DNA from: Cognatishimia sp. WU-CL00825
GTDB lineage: Bacteria > Pseudomonadota > Alphaproteobacteria > Rhodobacterales > Rhodobacteraceae
Direction of reading: 5' to 3'
DNA length: 64,000 bases
Assembly: GCF_040364665.1 (NCBI RefSeq)
Contig: NZ_BAABWX010000001.1
Location: 1,922,001 to 1,986,000, forward strand
Shown here: positions 56,031 through 63,620 of the stretch, piece after piece
Layout of the letters: the number at the start of each line of letters is the position of its first letter
How positions within the stretch are numbered: position 1 is the first letter of the stretch
Translations under genes and position numbers: made by a program
The notes under the pieces: generated by a model
What the model saw: only the letters and a program-made list of their open reading frames with translations
The model's database searches: none
Told to the model about the DNA's origin: nothing

Positions 56031-57215
56031 ATGCCGCATTCTTCACAGAACCTATCAGATACGCTTGTACACATGGGCCGCCCTGCCCGAAAAGACGGTC
56101 GACACGTCAACCTTCCGTTGGAACTTGGCTCGACGATTGTTTTTGATACTCTGGATGCTTTCGAAGCAGCGCGTGATGCGCGCTATGAAAACGGCACTCA
56201 GTATTATGGACGATATGGCAACGAGGCCACGTTTCAGCTGGAACATATGCTGGCCGAATTAGAGCAAGCCGACGGCGTTTCGCTGACATCCTCTGGTGTG
56301 GCGGCCATTACCATAACGCTGCTCACCTTCGCGCAGCCTGGCAAGCATCTGTTGGTTGCTGACCATGTTTATGGCAATACCCGAAATTTTTGCGATGGCG
56401 TGTTGCGCCAGATTGGCGTTGAAACAGAATATTTTGACCCAATGATTGGCGCAGACCTTAGCAAGCTTATCCGCGACAATACCTGTGCAATCATGTTTGA
56501 AGCCCCCGGATCTGGAACATTTGAAATGCCGGATATCCGGGCTATTTCAGGCGTTGCGCGTGCGGCCAATATTCCTGCGATCCTTGACGGCACATGGGCC
56601 ACACCGGTGTTTTGCAATGCACTCACCTTGGGTGCCGATGTCGTTGTCGCGTCGATGTCAAAATATCTAAGCGGTCATTCGGATTGCATGCTGGGTATGA
56701 TCGCCTGCAATGCAAAGTACTTTGAAGACATTCGAAAGACTCTATTTGCGGTTGGTGACAAGACCGGCGCGCAGGAAGTGTTTCTTGCCCTGCGCGGCCT
56801 ACGTACCTTGAAAATGCGTATGCTTCATGTTGATCAAGCTGGGCGCGACATGGCGCAATGGCTGGGGCAACAACCCCAGGTGAAACGCATTCTGCATCCT
56901 GCGTTCGAAAGCTGCCCAGGGCACGCGTTTTGGAAGCGGGATTTCACGGGATCTGCAGGCTTGTTCAGCGTGGTTTTTCACCCCTGTGACAAAAGCCAAA
57001 TTCGGTCCTTTGTCGACGCGTTGCAACTGTTTGGCATTGGCGTCAGCTGGGGTGGTTACGAGAGCCTTGTTCTGCCTGTCACGCCGCAGCGCAATGCCGG
57101 CACTTGGGACGAAGACGGACAGCTTGTCCGGTTTAACATTGGCTTTGAAGAATTGGACAGCCTGAAAGCTGACCTGTCAAAGGCCTTGCCACTTTTGAAT
57201 ATTGCACCGGAGTAA
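56031..57215 (+). CDS. metC: Cys/Met-metabolism PLP enzyme, cystathionine beta-lyase-like
   Basis: PLP-dependent C-S lyase, 394 residues. The PLP lysine is K211 in ASMSKYLSGHSD. GTQYYGRYGNEATFQLEHMLAELE is the substrate-side segment, and YGNTRNFCDGVL the phosphate-binding region. It resembles MetC, which cleaves cystathionine, and also cystine or other S-substituted cysteines, giving a thiol or persulfide plus 2-aminoacrylate (then pyruvate and ammonia). Here it is first in an operon with a persulfide dioxygenase and divergent from an S-oxide reductase, so degradation of an S-substituted cysteine is more likely than methionine synthesis. Confidence 0.87.
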   Translation: MPHSSQNLSDTLVHMGRPARKDGRHVNLPLELGSTIVFDTLDAFEAARDARYENGTQYYGRYGNEATFQLEHMLAELEQADGVSLTSSGVAAITITLLTFAQPGKHLLVADHVYGNTRNFCDGVLRQIGVETEYFDPMIGADLSKLIRDNTCAIMFEAPGSGTFEMPDIRAISGVARAANIPAILDGTWATPVFCNALTLGADVVVASMSKYLSGHSDCMLGMIACNAKYFEDIRKTLFAVGDKTGAQEVFLALRGLRTLKMRMLHVDQAGRDMAQWLGQQPQVKRILHPAFESCPGHAFWKRDFTGSAGLFSVVFHPCDKSQIRSFVDALQLFGIGVSWGGYESLVLPVTPQRNAGTWDEDGQLVRFNIGFEELDSLKADLSKALPLLNIAPE

Positions 57216-57217
57216 CC

Positions 57218-57856
57218 ATGCAAAATAAGATCGACCATTTCGCCATTGGAGCGGATTCATTGGACCAAGGTGTCCTGGCGATGGAAAGCGTTTTGGGCGT
57301 GACCGTGCCACGCGGCGGCAAACATGACGCAATGAGCACGCACAATTGCGTCATGCAGTCCGGCAACGAAAGTTTTTTCGAGTTGCTTGCCATTGATCCT
57401 GAGGCACCGGCTGATCCCGGTCGCGCCCGTTGGTTCAGCATGGACGAGCAAGCCACAAAAGACCGTCTGAAACAGCGCCCACGCGCCCTGTGCTGGGTGG
57501 TCGGGACCGACGATTTGGATGCTGTGATCGCCGCGAGCCCCGTTGATTTGGGCGAAGTGGTATTGTTTACACGCGGCGACCGGTCCTGGCGTTTAACTGT
57601 CCCAAAAGACGGAAGCCTGCCAATGGGTGGCCTGTTGCCAGCATTTATCGAGTGGTCACCCGGACCGCACCCCAGCACGGGCCAACAGGATTTGGGCGTG
57701 AAGTTGTCAAAAGTTCAGTTGCAGCATCCAGAGCCAGAAACGCTTAGCAATATTTTGGAAGCGCTTCAGGTGAGCCACCTCGCAGAGGTCAGTGCAGGTG
57801 CCGCAGCACTTTCTTTCTCATTGCAAACGCCATGCGGTGATGTGGTCTTAGATTAG
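57218..57856 (+). CDS. VOC/glyoxalase-like domain protein
   Basis: A 212-residue protein of the glyoxalase-like group (Glyoxalase_3 type). It starts MQNKIDHFAIGADSLDQGVLAMESVLGVTVPRGGKHDAMSTHNCVM and contains NESFFELLAIDPEAPADPGRARWFSMDE, the usual pattern of this family, whose function is mostly unknown. It starts 2 bp after the C-S lyase gene and is followed 14 bp later by the persulfide dioxygenase gene. A role on a thiol adduct or on the ring product is possible but not shown. Confidence 0.8.
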   Translation: MQNKIDHFAIGADSLDQGVLAMESVLGVTVPRGGKHDAMSTHNCVMQSGNESFFELLAIDPEAPADPGRARWFSMDEQATKDRLKQRPRALCWVVGTDDLDAVIAASPVDLGEVVLFTRGDRSWRLTVPKDGSLPMGGLLPAFIEWSPGPHPSTGQQDLGVKLSKVQLQHPEPETLSNILEALQVSHLAEVSAGAAALSFSLQTPCGDVVLD

Positions 57857-57870
57857 CAGGGGCAATCGCT

Positions 57871-58752
57871 GTGCAACCAACGCTTCAACTTGAAAAACTA
57901 CCCGACGTGAAAGCTTTCTTTGACGATCAGTCAAATACGATCAGCTACCTTGTCATAGATCCCGCCAGCAACGCCTGTGCCATCATCGATACTGTTATGC
58001 AGTTTGACTATGCGGCCGGGCGATTGAGCTATGAGACTGCGGATGCGATTATCTCTGAAATAACCGCCCGTGGTCTTGATTTGGCTTGGATCATCGAAAC
58101 GCATGTGCACGCAGATCACCTGTCTGCCGCCCCCTATATTCAGGAAAAACTGGGCGGCAAGATTGGTATTGGTGAACATATTCTGACGGTTCAGGATACC
58201 TTCGGGAAAATCTTTAACGAAGGCACTGAATTTGCCCGTGACGGGAGGCAGTTTGACCAACTTTTCAAGGATGGTGACACCTATCAGGTTGGTTCTCTTT
58301 GTTGTGTGGCGCTACACACGCCCGGCCACACGCCTGCCTGTATGGTGCATTTGATGGGGAATGCCGCATTTGCGGGTGATACATTGTTCATGCCCGACGG
58401 AGGGTCAGCCCGTGCTGATTTCCCCGGCGGAGACGCGGGCGAACTTTACGATTCCATAGCGCGCGTTCTCGCATTGCCCGAAGAGATGCGGTTGTTTGTT
58501 TGCCATGATTACGGGCCAAACGGTCGTGCCATTGCTTGGGAAACCACCATCGGGGCGCAGCGGTCTGACAATATTCATGTTGGAAAAGGAACAAGCCGCG
58601 AACACTTTATTGCGATGCGTGAAACCAGAGATGCGCAATTGGCGGTACCAAAGCTCATCATCCCTTCGCTGCAGGTGAATATGCGAGCGGGTGAGGTTCC
58701 AAAGGACACCGATGGCAATATGGTTTTGAAAGTTCCGATCAACAAACTATAA
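57871..58752 (+). CDS. Metallo-beta-lactamase-fold persulfide dioxygenase (ETHE1/Blh-like)
   Basis: Oxidises glutathione persulfide to sulfite with iron and O2 in characterised relatives. The 293-residue protein has ETHVHADHLSAAPY (H78, H80, D82, H83), LHTPGHTPACM, AFAGDTLFMPDGGSARADFPGGDAGELYDSI and HDYGPNGR, the pattern of the Blh branch. The start is a GTG at 57871 after AGGGG. It is last in the C-S lyase operon and ends at a strong terminator. It would remove persulfide formed when the lyase acts on a disulfide substrate such as cystine. Confidence 0.88.
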   Translation: MQPTLQLEKLPDVKAFFDDQSNTISYLVIDPASNACAIIDTVMQFDYAAGRLSYETADAIISEITARGLDLAWIIETHVHADHLSAAPYIQEKLGGKIGIGEHILTVQDTFGKIFNEGTEFARDGRQFDQLFKDGDTYQVGSLCCVALHTPGHTPACMVHLMGNAAFAGDTLFMPDGGSARADFPGGDAGELYDSIARVLALPEEMRLFVCHDYGPNGRAIAWETTIGAQRSDNIHVGKGTSREHFIAMRETRDAQLAVPKLIIPSLQVNMRAGEVPKDTDGNMVLKVPINKL

Positions 58753-58774
58753 GAATTATCCGATTTCCATAAAC

Positions 58775-58812
58775 AAAAAGCCCGGACAAGAAAAATCTGG
58801 TCCGGGCTTTTT
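58775..58812. terminator. Bidirectional rho-independent terminator
   Basis: AAAAAGCCCGGAC (58775-58787) and GTCCGGGCTTTTT (58800-58812) form a perfect 13-bp stem with A- and T-tracts on both strands. It serves both the persulfide dioxygenase operon and the converging ABC permease operon. Confidence 0.95.
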
Positions 58813-58852
58813 ATTGGAGCAGTGATCAGAGCAAAGGGCTCTGACCATTTTT

Positions 58853-59944
58853 TTAGCGGGCAGAAACGCTCATACGTCCTTTAAGATACTCACCGTATTG
58901 CCCCAACGAGAAGATGAAAGCCCAATAGATTAGGGCCACAAATACATAAACTTCGATGAAGTACGGAGCCCATTCAGCTGTACCAAAGGCAGCGTTGGCT
59001 GAAGCTAAGATATCAAAGAAACCGATGATGATCACAATCGCAGTCTCTTTGAATGTCACAACAACCATGTTGATTGTTGCCGGCAATGCATGTCGGAATA
59101 CTTGCGGCAAAACAATCTTTGACAGAATGTTTAGATAGGACAAACCGAGCGCTCGGCCAGCTTCGAATTGCCCCTTCGGGATCGCCTGAAATCCGCCGCG
59201 GAACACTTCAGCTTGATAGCAGGCAAAGAACAACGCAAAGGCGATGATGACACGCCAGATCTTGTCGCCTTGCAACCAGTCTGGCAGCAAGATTGGCACC
59301 ACAACCGCCGCTGTGAACAGGGTTGTCAAAAGCGGCAAAGATCTGATGAAATCGATGACAAGCGACGCGAAACTGCGCACCACGGGCATTTCTGACCGGC
59401 GCATCAACGCAAGGCCTAGCCCCATTGGCATGCCCAACAGAACGACCGAGGCGAACAGAAAGAGGGTCAAAGACAGCCCGCCCCATTGGTCTGTTGTAAT
59501 CTGGGTCAGGCCTAAAAGCGACCCATCCATCAAGAGATAGTACGCAGCAAAGCCCAAAATCCACAGGATGGACAATCGTTTGCCCGTCCAGGTCCATGGA
59601 AAACAAGAGGCAATAACGGTGCCGATGATTGCAATGCACGCTAATGTCGAGCGCCAATGTTCATCAAACGGATAAAGGCCAAAGAGGATGAGACGGTGGC
59701 GGGCTGCGATAACTGACCAACACGCGCCACTGTCATGGCCGCAATTGGCGACGTCTTCGGCCCGCCAGACCGCTGTCAAGACGGCCCAGTCCAAGGCAAG
59801 CCAAGCGATATAAGCCAGTACACCAAAGACAAACGCAGAAATCAGGCTATCTTGGATCGAACCAAAGGCGCGTTTCCGCAATTTGGCGACGAATTTTTCC
59901 ATTCTACCAGGAGAACTTGGGGAGGATGTAACTGCCATCGTCAT
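58853..59944 (-). CDS. Amino-acid ABC transporter permease (AapM-like)
   Basis: Second permease of a general L-amino-acid importer of the Aap/Bzt type, 363 residues. It has an N-terminal membrane region with a periplasmic loop (RAEDVANCGHDSGACWSVIAARHRLILFGLYPFDEHWRS), the AapM hallmark. The C-terminal EAA loop is FRGGFQAIPKGQFEAGRALGLSYLNILSKIVLPQVFRHALP. The ATG at 59944 lies just after the aapQ-like stop. There is no ATPase gene after it; the operon ends at the terminator near 58800. Confidence 0.92.
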   Translation of the reverse strand: MTMAVTSSPSSPGRMEKFVAKLRKRAFGSIQDSLISAFVFGVLAYIAWLALDWAVLTAVWRAEDVANCGHDSGACWSVIAARHRLILFGLYPFDEHWRSTLACIAIIGTVIASCFPWTWTGKRLSILWILGFAAYYLLMDGSLLGLTQITTDQWGGLSLTLFLFASVVLLGMPMGLGLALMRRSEMPVVRSFASLVIDFIRSLPLLTTLFTAAVVVPILLPDWLQGDKIWRVIIAFALFFACYQAEVFRGGFQAIPKGQFEAGRALGLSYLNILSKIVLPQVFRHALPATINMVVVTFKETAIVIIIGFFDILASANAAFGTAEWAPYFIEVYVFVALIYWAFIFSLGQYGEYLKGRMSVSAR

Positions 59945-59946
59945 GA

Positions 59947-61080
59947 TCAATGCGCCTTTAGTTGCATACGCGCATTCAGCCAGTTGACGAATTGCGCAAT
60001 AGAGAAGTTAACCAAGAGGAAAGCCCCCATCAAAATCGCGATCAATTCAAGAGTTTGACCCGACTGCGTGATGGATGTGGATACAATGTAAAACAGATCA
60101 GAGAAGCCGATTGCGACGCCAATCGTTGTGGCTTTCATGATGAATATCCACTGATTTCCCAGGGGGGGGATAACTGTTCTGAGCGCCATTGGCATCTTGA
60201 TACGGCTCCAGATTTGCCCGGAACTCAACCCGACCGCCTGCCCGGCTTCGATCAAACCCGTGGGAACCTGTTTAAGTCCCCCGCGCACAACTTCGGCGAT
60301 ATAGGCAGACCCGTAGAGCACGATGGAAATGATCATTGCCACAAATTCAATTGAAACAGTCAGACCGCCGACAAAGCGCAGACCTTTCAGCTCTGGTGTC
60401 GAAACCGCCGCCTCGCCGGCAGGAACCAAAATCAACGCCGCCAGCACAATCATGGCTAGCGTGCCGCCGGCCCAAATGGCAAACAGCTTGCCAAGCTTGA
60501 CCTTCCGCAGGAAGAGCATCACCAGCAAAAGGATGGAGGCCAGCGCAATCCAGACGCCATATTGGACATCGACGTTCAACGTCGGGATCATCATGCCGCG
60601 GTTGGAGAGAAAGACTGAATCTCCCAAGCTTAGCGCCTGACGCGGCCCCGGCATGTGAATGCAAATTGCGTACCAAAAAACCAGTTGCAAGATGAGCGGA
60701 ATATTTCGGAATGTCTGCACAAATACCGAAGCCGCAGAAACAAGCGCCAAGTTTTTCATGTCGCGCATCGTCCCGATCAAAAAACCCAGAATGGTCGAGA
60801 GCACAATACAAATGCCGCCCAAAAACAACGAGTTCATAAAGCCGATTGTCAGCGTACGCGCATAGGTGTCGTCAATGTTGCGATCGATCAAAGAAAAGGA
60901 ATATGCCCAGCCTGTTGAGCGTTCCAGAAAACCGTAGCCACTTGTAATGCCAAGCGCCGCCAAATTGGTGCGTGCACTTGAAATCGTTGTCCAAATGAAG
61001 ACCACAGTGCCAAGTATTATAAGGGATTGGATAATAAGCCGACGTCGACGCGCGCGGGCGCGCAATTCCGCTGCAGACAT
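59947..61080 (-). CDS. Amino-acid ABC transporter permease (AapQ-like)
   Basis: First permease of the same importer, 377 residues. The N-terminal loop NLAALGITSGYGFLERSTGWAYSFSLIDRNIDDTYARTLTIGFMNSLFLG is typical of AapQ/BztB. The EAA loop reads VRGGLKQVPTGLIEAGQAVGLSSGQIWSRIKMPMALRTVIPPLGNQW. The ATG at 61080 follows GGAGG. It is separated from the receptor gene by 69 bp holding a hairpin. Confidence 0.93.
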   Translation of the reverse strand: MSAAELRARARRRRLIIQSLIILGTVVFIWTTISSARTNLAALGITSGYGFLERSTGWAYSFSLIDRNIDDTYARTLTIGFMNSLFLGGICIVLSTILGFLIGTMRDMKNLALVSAASVFVQTFRNIPLILQLVFWYAICIHMPGPRQALSLGDSVFLSNRGMMIPTLNVDVQYGVWIALASILLLVMLFLRKVKLGKLFAIWAGGTLAMIVLAALILVPAGEAAVSTPELKGLRFVGGLTVSIEFVAMIISIVLYGSAYIAEVVRGGLKQVPTGLIEAGQAVGLSSGQIWSRIKMPMALRTVIPPLGNQWIFIMKATTIGVAIGFSDLFYIVSTSITQSGQTLELIAILMGAFLLVNFSIAQFVNWLNARMQLKAH

Positions 61081-61102
61081 GGTTTCCTCCGTAAAGAAAT
61101 GA

Positions 61103-61128
61103 GGTCACCCCAATGGTAAGGGGTGACC
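61103..61128 (-). terminator. Perfect hairpin between the ABC receptor and permease genes
   Basis: GGTCACCCC and GGGGTGACC form a perfect 9-bp stem with an 8-nt loop. Only a weak T-rich stretch follows on the reverse strand. It probably attenuates transcription or stabilises the receptor mRNA. Confidence 0.7.
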
Positions 61129-61149
61129 AGTGCATGTTGGAAGGATCAA

Positions 61150-62181
61150 TTAGTCTAGTTGTGGAGCGTAAAGCACGCCGCCATGGCTCCAGAGATTGTT
61201 CAGACCGCGCTCGAGGTTATATGGGCTATTTTCGCCGATATTGCGGTGGTAGATCTCTGCATAGTTGCCCACTGCAGCAATCATTTCACGCGCCCATGTA
61301 TCACGCAGGCCAAGACGTTCACCCATGCCTGGGTCAACGCCCAGCAGACGTGCAACTTTTGGGTTTGGTGGGTTTGCCGCCATTTCGTGGACATTCGCCG
61401 AAGTGATGCCCTCTTCTTCTGCAATCAAAAGAGAAGCCAACATCCAGTTAACGACGTCAACGAACTCTTCATCGCCCTGACGCATCGCTGCAGCAATCGG
61501 CTCGGAGGAAAGCTGATCGTTCAGGATGGTATGGGCGTTGGGATTATCCATCTCTGTGGCACGAAGGACGGCAAGGAATGGGCCCCAAGCGGCAAATGCA
61601 TCACAGCGATTTGCAAGATACGCGGCACGCAGTTCAGAGGCTTTTTCGTATGAAACCACAGTCACATCGGTATCGATGGACTTCAGGTAGTTCGCTGAAA
61701 TACGTTCGATCGTAGTACCGGCTTCGACGCATACTGTGCCGCCTGCCAGATCTTTTGCATCCGTGATGCCCAGATCGCCGTGCGCCATAAACTGTGCGCC
61801 GCCAAAGAAGTAAGGCAGAGAGAACTGCAGACCCAGTTCAGTGTCGCGGCCCATGGTCCAACCGGTTGCCTTGATGATCACATCAACATCACCAGATTGC
61901 AGCGCCGGGAAGCGTTGAGCCCAACTCAGCGGCACGATCTGGGCTTTGCTTGGATCGCCCAAAATGGCGGTGGTCAGCGCGCGGCACATGTCAATGTCCA
62001 AACCCTTCCACTCGTTTTTGTCGTTTACTTCAACAAATCCAAAATAGCTGCCGTTGTGGCCGGAACAAAGCATGGTTCCACGATCTTCAATTTGCTGCAC
62101 GGTCGCACTTTTCGCTGCCACCATGTTTGGTGCTGTTAAACTAAGAGCAGCTAGCGCGCCTACAAGTCCAAGGTATTTCAT
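61150..62181 (-). CDS. Amino-acid ABC transporter substrate-binding protein (AapJ-like)
   Basis: Periplasmic receptor, 343 residues, with a Sec signal peptide cut after VAAKS-type residues (about 23). The mature protein matches AapJ/BztA: IEDRGTMLCSGHNGSYFGFVEVNDKNEWKGLDIDMCRALTTAILGDP, AGTTIERISANYL and GENSPYNLERGLNNLWSHGGVLYAPQ at the C-terminus. Relatives bind a broad set of L-amino acids, and the context here suggests a sulfur-containing one. The ATG at 62181 follows AGGGGAAG. It is first in the J-Q-M operon. Confidence 0.93.
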   Translation of the reverse strand: MKYLGLVGALAALSLTAPNMVAAKSATVQQIEDRGTMLCSGHNGSYFGFVEVNDKNEWKGLDIDMCRALTTAILGDPSKAQIVPLSWAQRFPALQSGDVDVIIKATGWTMGRDTELGLQFSLPYFFGGAQFMAHGDLGITDAKDLAGGTVCVEAGTTIERISANYLKSIDTDVTVVSYEKASELRAAYLANRCDAFAAWGPFLAVLRATEMDNPNAHTILNDQLSSEPIAAAMRQGDEEFVDVVNWMLASLLIAEEEGITSANVHEMAANPPNPKVARLLGVDPGMGERLGLRDTWAREMIAAVGNYAEIYHRNIGENSPYNLERGLNNLWSHGGVLYAPQLD

Positions 62182-62184
62182 TTG

Positions 62185-62215
62185 GCTTCCCCTGTTGTGC
62201 TGTTATATGAAACGT
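62185..62215 (-). promoter_or_regulatory. Shared leader element, copy 3 (ABC receptor gene)
   Basis: Reverse-strand 31-bp stretch ending in AGGGGAAGC, identical at 27 positions to the leader of the BisC-type gene. The 19-bp core (62214-62196) is CGTTTCATATAACAGCACA. It lies downstream of the predicted transcription start, so it could act as a repressor site or within the mRNA. Confidence 0.7.
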
Positions 62216-62229
62216 TTGTATCGCTATTA

Positions 62230-62258
62230 AGAATGCTGCTATGCGCTTCTTGTGTCAA
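62230..62258 (-). promoter_or_regulatory. Predicted promoter of the ABC receptor operon
   Basis: TTGACA (62258-62253), 17-bp spacer, CATTCT (62235-62230). It has the same TTGACACA start as the promoters at 52364 and 55975. Confidence 0.55.
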
Positions 62259-62623
62259 TAGTTTTTACCGGCCAAAGGTTTTTCTGTTGAAAATTAAGGG
62301 AATCCGCATGAATTTTGGGCAAGATTGGTGCGCCGGGCAGATTGACTGGCAGCCAGTTGGAACAAGTGAATTCAGCAATCGCAACTTATCGCGCCGTCAA
62401 ACAAACATAATCGACGGCCAGTAGTTTCCGGCGAGGGACAATAGCGAAACCGTGATAAGCTTTGCAGAACCCCGCCTTACCATGGGCTTGCGTTTTGGGG
62501 CGCGTTTCAAAGCGCAATCGTTGCTTATCACAACGCAAAAAAAACGCGATATGAAGTTGGAACACGAGGCCAGCAGGATCCATTTTTGGCCGATCGAAAC
62601 CAAACACTCGCTTTGCGAGGAGC
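62259..62623. other. Intergenic region before the LysR gene end
   Basis: About 365 bp with no supported gene; the short open frames here have no family resemblance I recognise. A perfect 9-bp inverted repeat, GTGATAAGC (62452-62460) and GCTTATCAC (62523-62531), brackets 62 bp. It might be the trace of a lost mobile element, but no transposase is readable. Confidence 0.5.
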
Positions 62624-63520
62624 TTAAAATTGTTCTGCTAAATGATCGATCAATAGGCGTATTCTTGCGGTCAAATGGCGACTTGGTGGATAAACGGCAT
62701 AAAGACCAATGACCTTGGCTTCTTGCGGTTCAAAGATCAGCTTTAACTGATTTGAGGCAAGGAAGGGTTGAACAGTGTAAAGTGGCACGCGCCCGATTCC
62801 CTGACCATCCGCCGCCATATTGGCGATAGCAAGCGGAGAGTTCGCACGAAAATTGCCTGATACTGCGACAGTGTACACGCCGCTGAGGCCTTTGAATTCC
62901 CAATTATCGAAATTTCCGGCAACTGTTTGCAGCAGGCAATTATGGGTCGCCAGGGCCGCAGGCTCGTTTGGGAACCCATGTTGATCCAAGTAATCTGGCG
63001 ACGCGCAGCAAACCACCCGCATGTTCATGAGTTTGCGTGCAACAAGGCTGGAGTCTTTAAGTTCACCAAACCGTATCGCCAAATCAAATCCTTCTTCGAT
63101 CACCGACACATGATGATCTGACAGATTCAGATCAATCGACACTTTGGGATGGGCCGCCTGAAACGGCCTGAGAGCCCGCACAAGCAGAGACGCTCCGAAC
63201 CCAGTTGGGGCGGTGATGCGAATACGACCTGCAAGCTCGGATTGGGTCTCTTGTACCAGCCCTTCCAATTCGTCAAATTGCTCTAACAGGGGCAGGCATC
63301 TGTCAAAATAGGCCGCCCCAGTTTCCGTCAATGTGACGCTGCGGGTGGTGCGATGAAAAAGTTGCGCCTCTAAACGCTCTTCCAGCTGCCCAACGTATTT
63401 GCTGGCAAGTTTGGTACTGATCCCAACTTGCTTTGCCCCATTGGTAAAGGAGTTTTGCGTTGCCACCGCAACAAACGTTCGCATGCCTTCGATCGTATCC
63501 ATTGACGCCAATATGTTCAT
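62624..63520 (-). CDS. LysR family transcriptional regulator
   Basis: A 298-residue regulator with an N-terminal helix-turn-helix (MRTFVAVATQNSFTNGAKQVGISTKLASKYVGQLEERLEAQLFHRTTRSVTLTETG, about 13-68) and a C-terminal periplasmic-binding-like effector domain (AGRIRITAPTGFGASLLVRALRPFQAAHPKVSIDLNLSDHHV). It belongs to the common CrgA/YafC-like group. It is divergent from the glutathione S-transferase gene, with a palindrome between them, so it most likely controls that gene and itself. Confidence 0.92.
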   Translation of the reverse strand: MNILASMDTIEGMRTFVAVATQNSFTNGAKQVGISTKLASKYVGQLEERLEAQLFHRTTRSVTLTETGAAYFDRCLPLLEQFDELEGLVQETQSELAGRIRITAPTGFGASLLVRALRPFQAAHPKVSIDLNLSDHHVSVIEEGFDLAIRFGELKDSSLVARKLMNMRVVCCASPDYLDQHGFPNEPAALATHNCLLQTVAGNFDNWEFKGLSGVYTVAVSGNFRANSPLAIANMAADGQGIGRVPLYTVQPFLASNQLKLIFEPQEAKVIGLYAVYPPSRHLTARIRLLIDHLAEQF

Positions 63521-63524
63521 AATG

Positions 63525-63534
63525 ATTGTACAAT
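63525..63534. promoter_or_regulatory. ATTGTACAAT palindrome between lysR and the GST gene
   Basis: A perfect 10-bp palindrome 4 bp upstream of the lysR start and about 90 bp upstream of the GST start. It extends to the 13-mer ATTGTACAATTTG, identical to 18171-18183. It may be a LysR-type site or a shared operator. Confidence 0.4.
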
Positions 63535-63620
63535 TTGGTATATTATAGCCGTGATGATCTCAAGTTATTCCTTTGTTATCGCCAGAGCAATCCTGGCTCC
63601 GTCAACCAAAGGATCGTTAA

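Noticed and set aside
43488..62181. Ergothioneine degradation as the function of the island
   Set aside because: Hydantoinase and sulfur genes would fit in part, but no ergothionase-like or urocanase-like gene is present.
62182..62712. Short open frames of 68-86 codons in the gap before lysR
   Set aside because: No ribosome site with matching start and no similarity I recognise; I could not support a transposase remnant.
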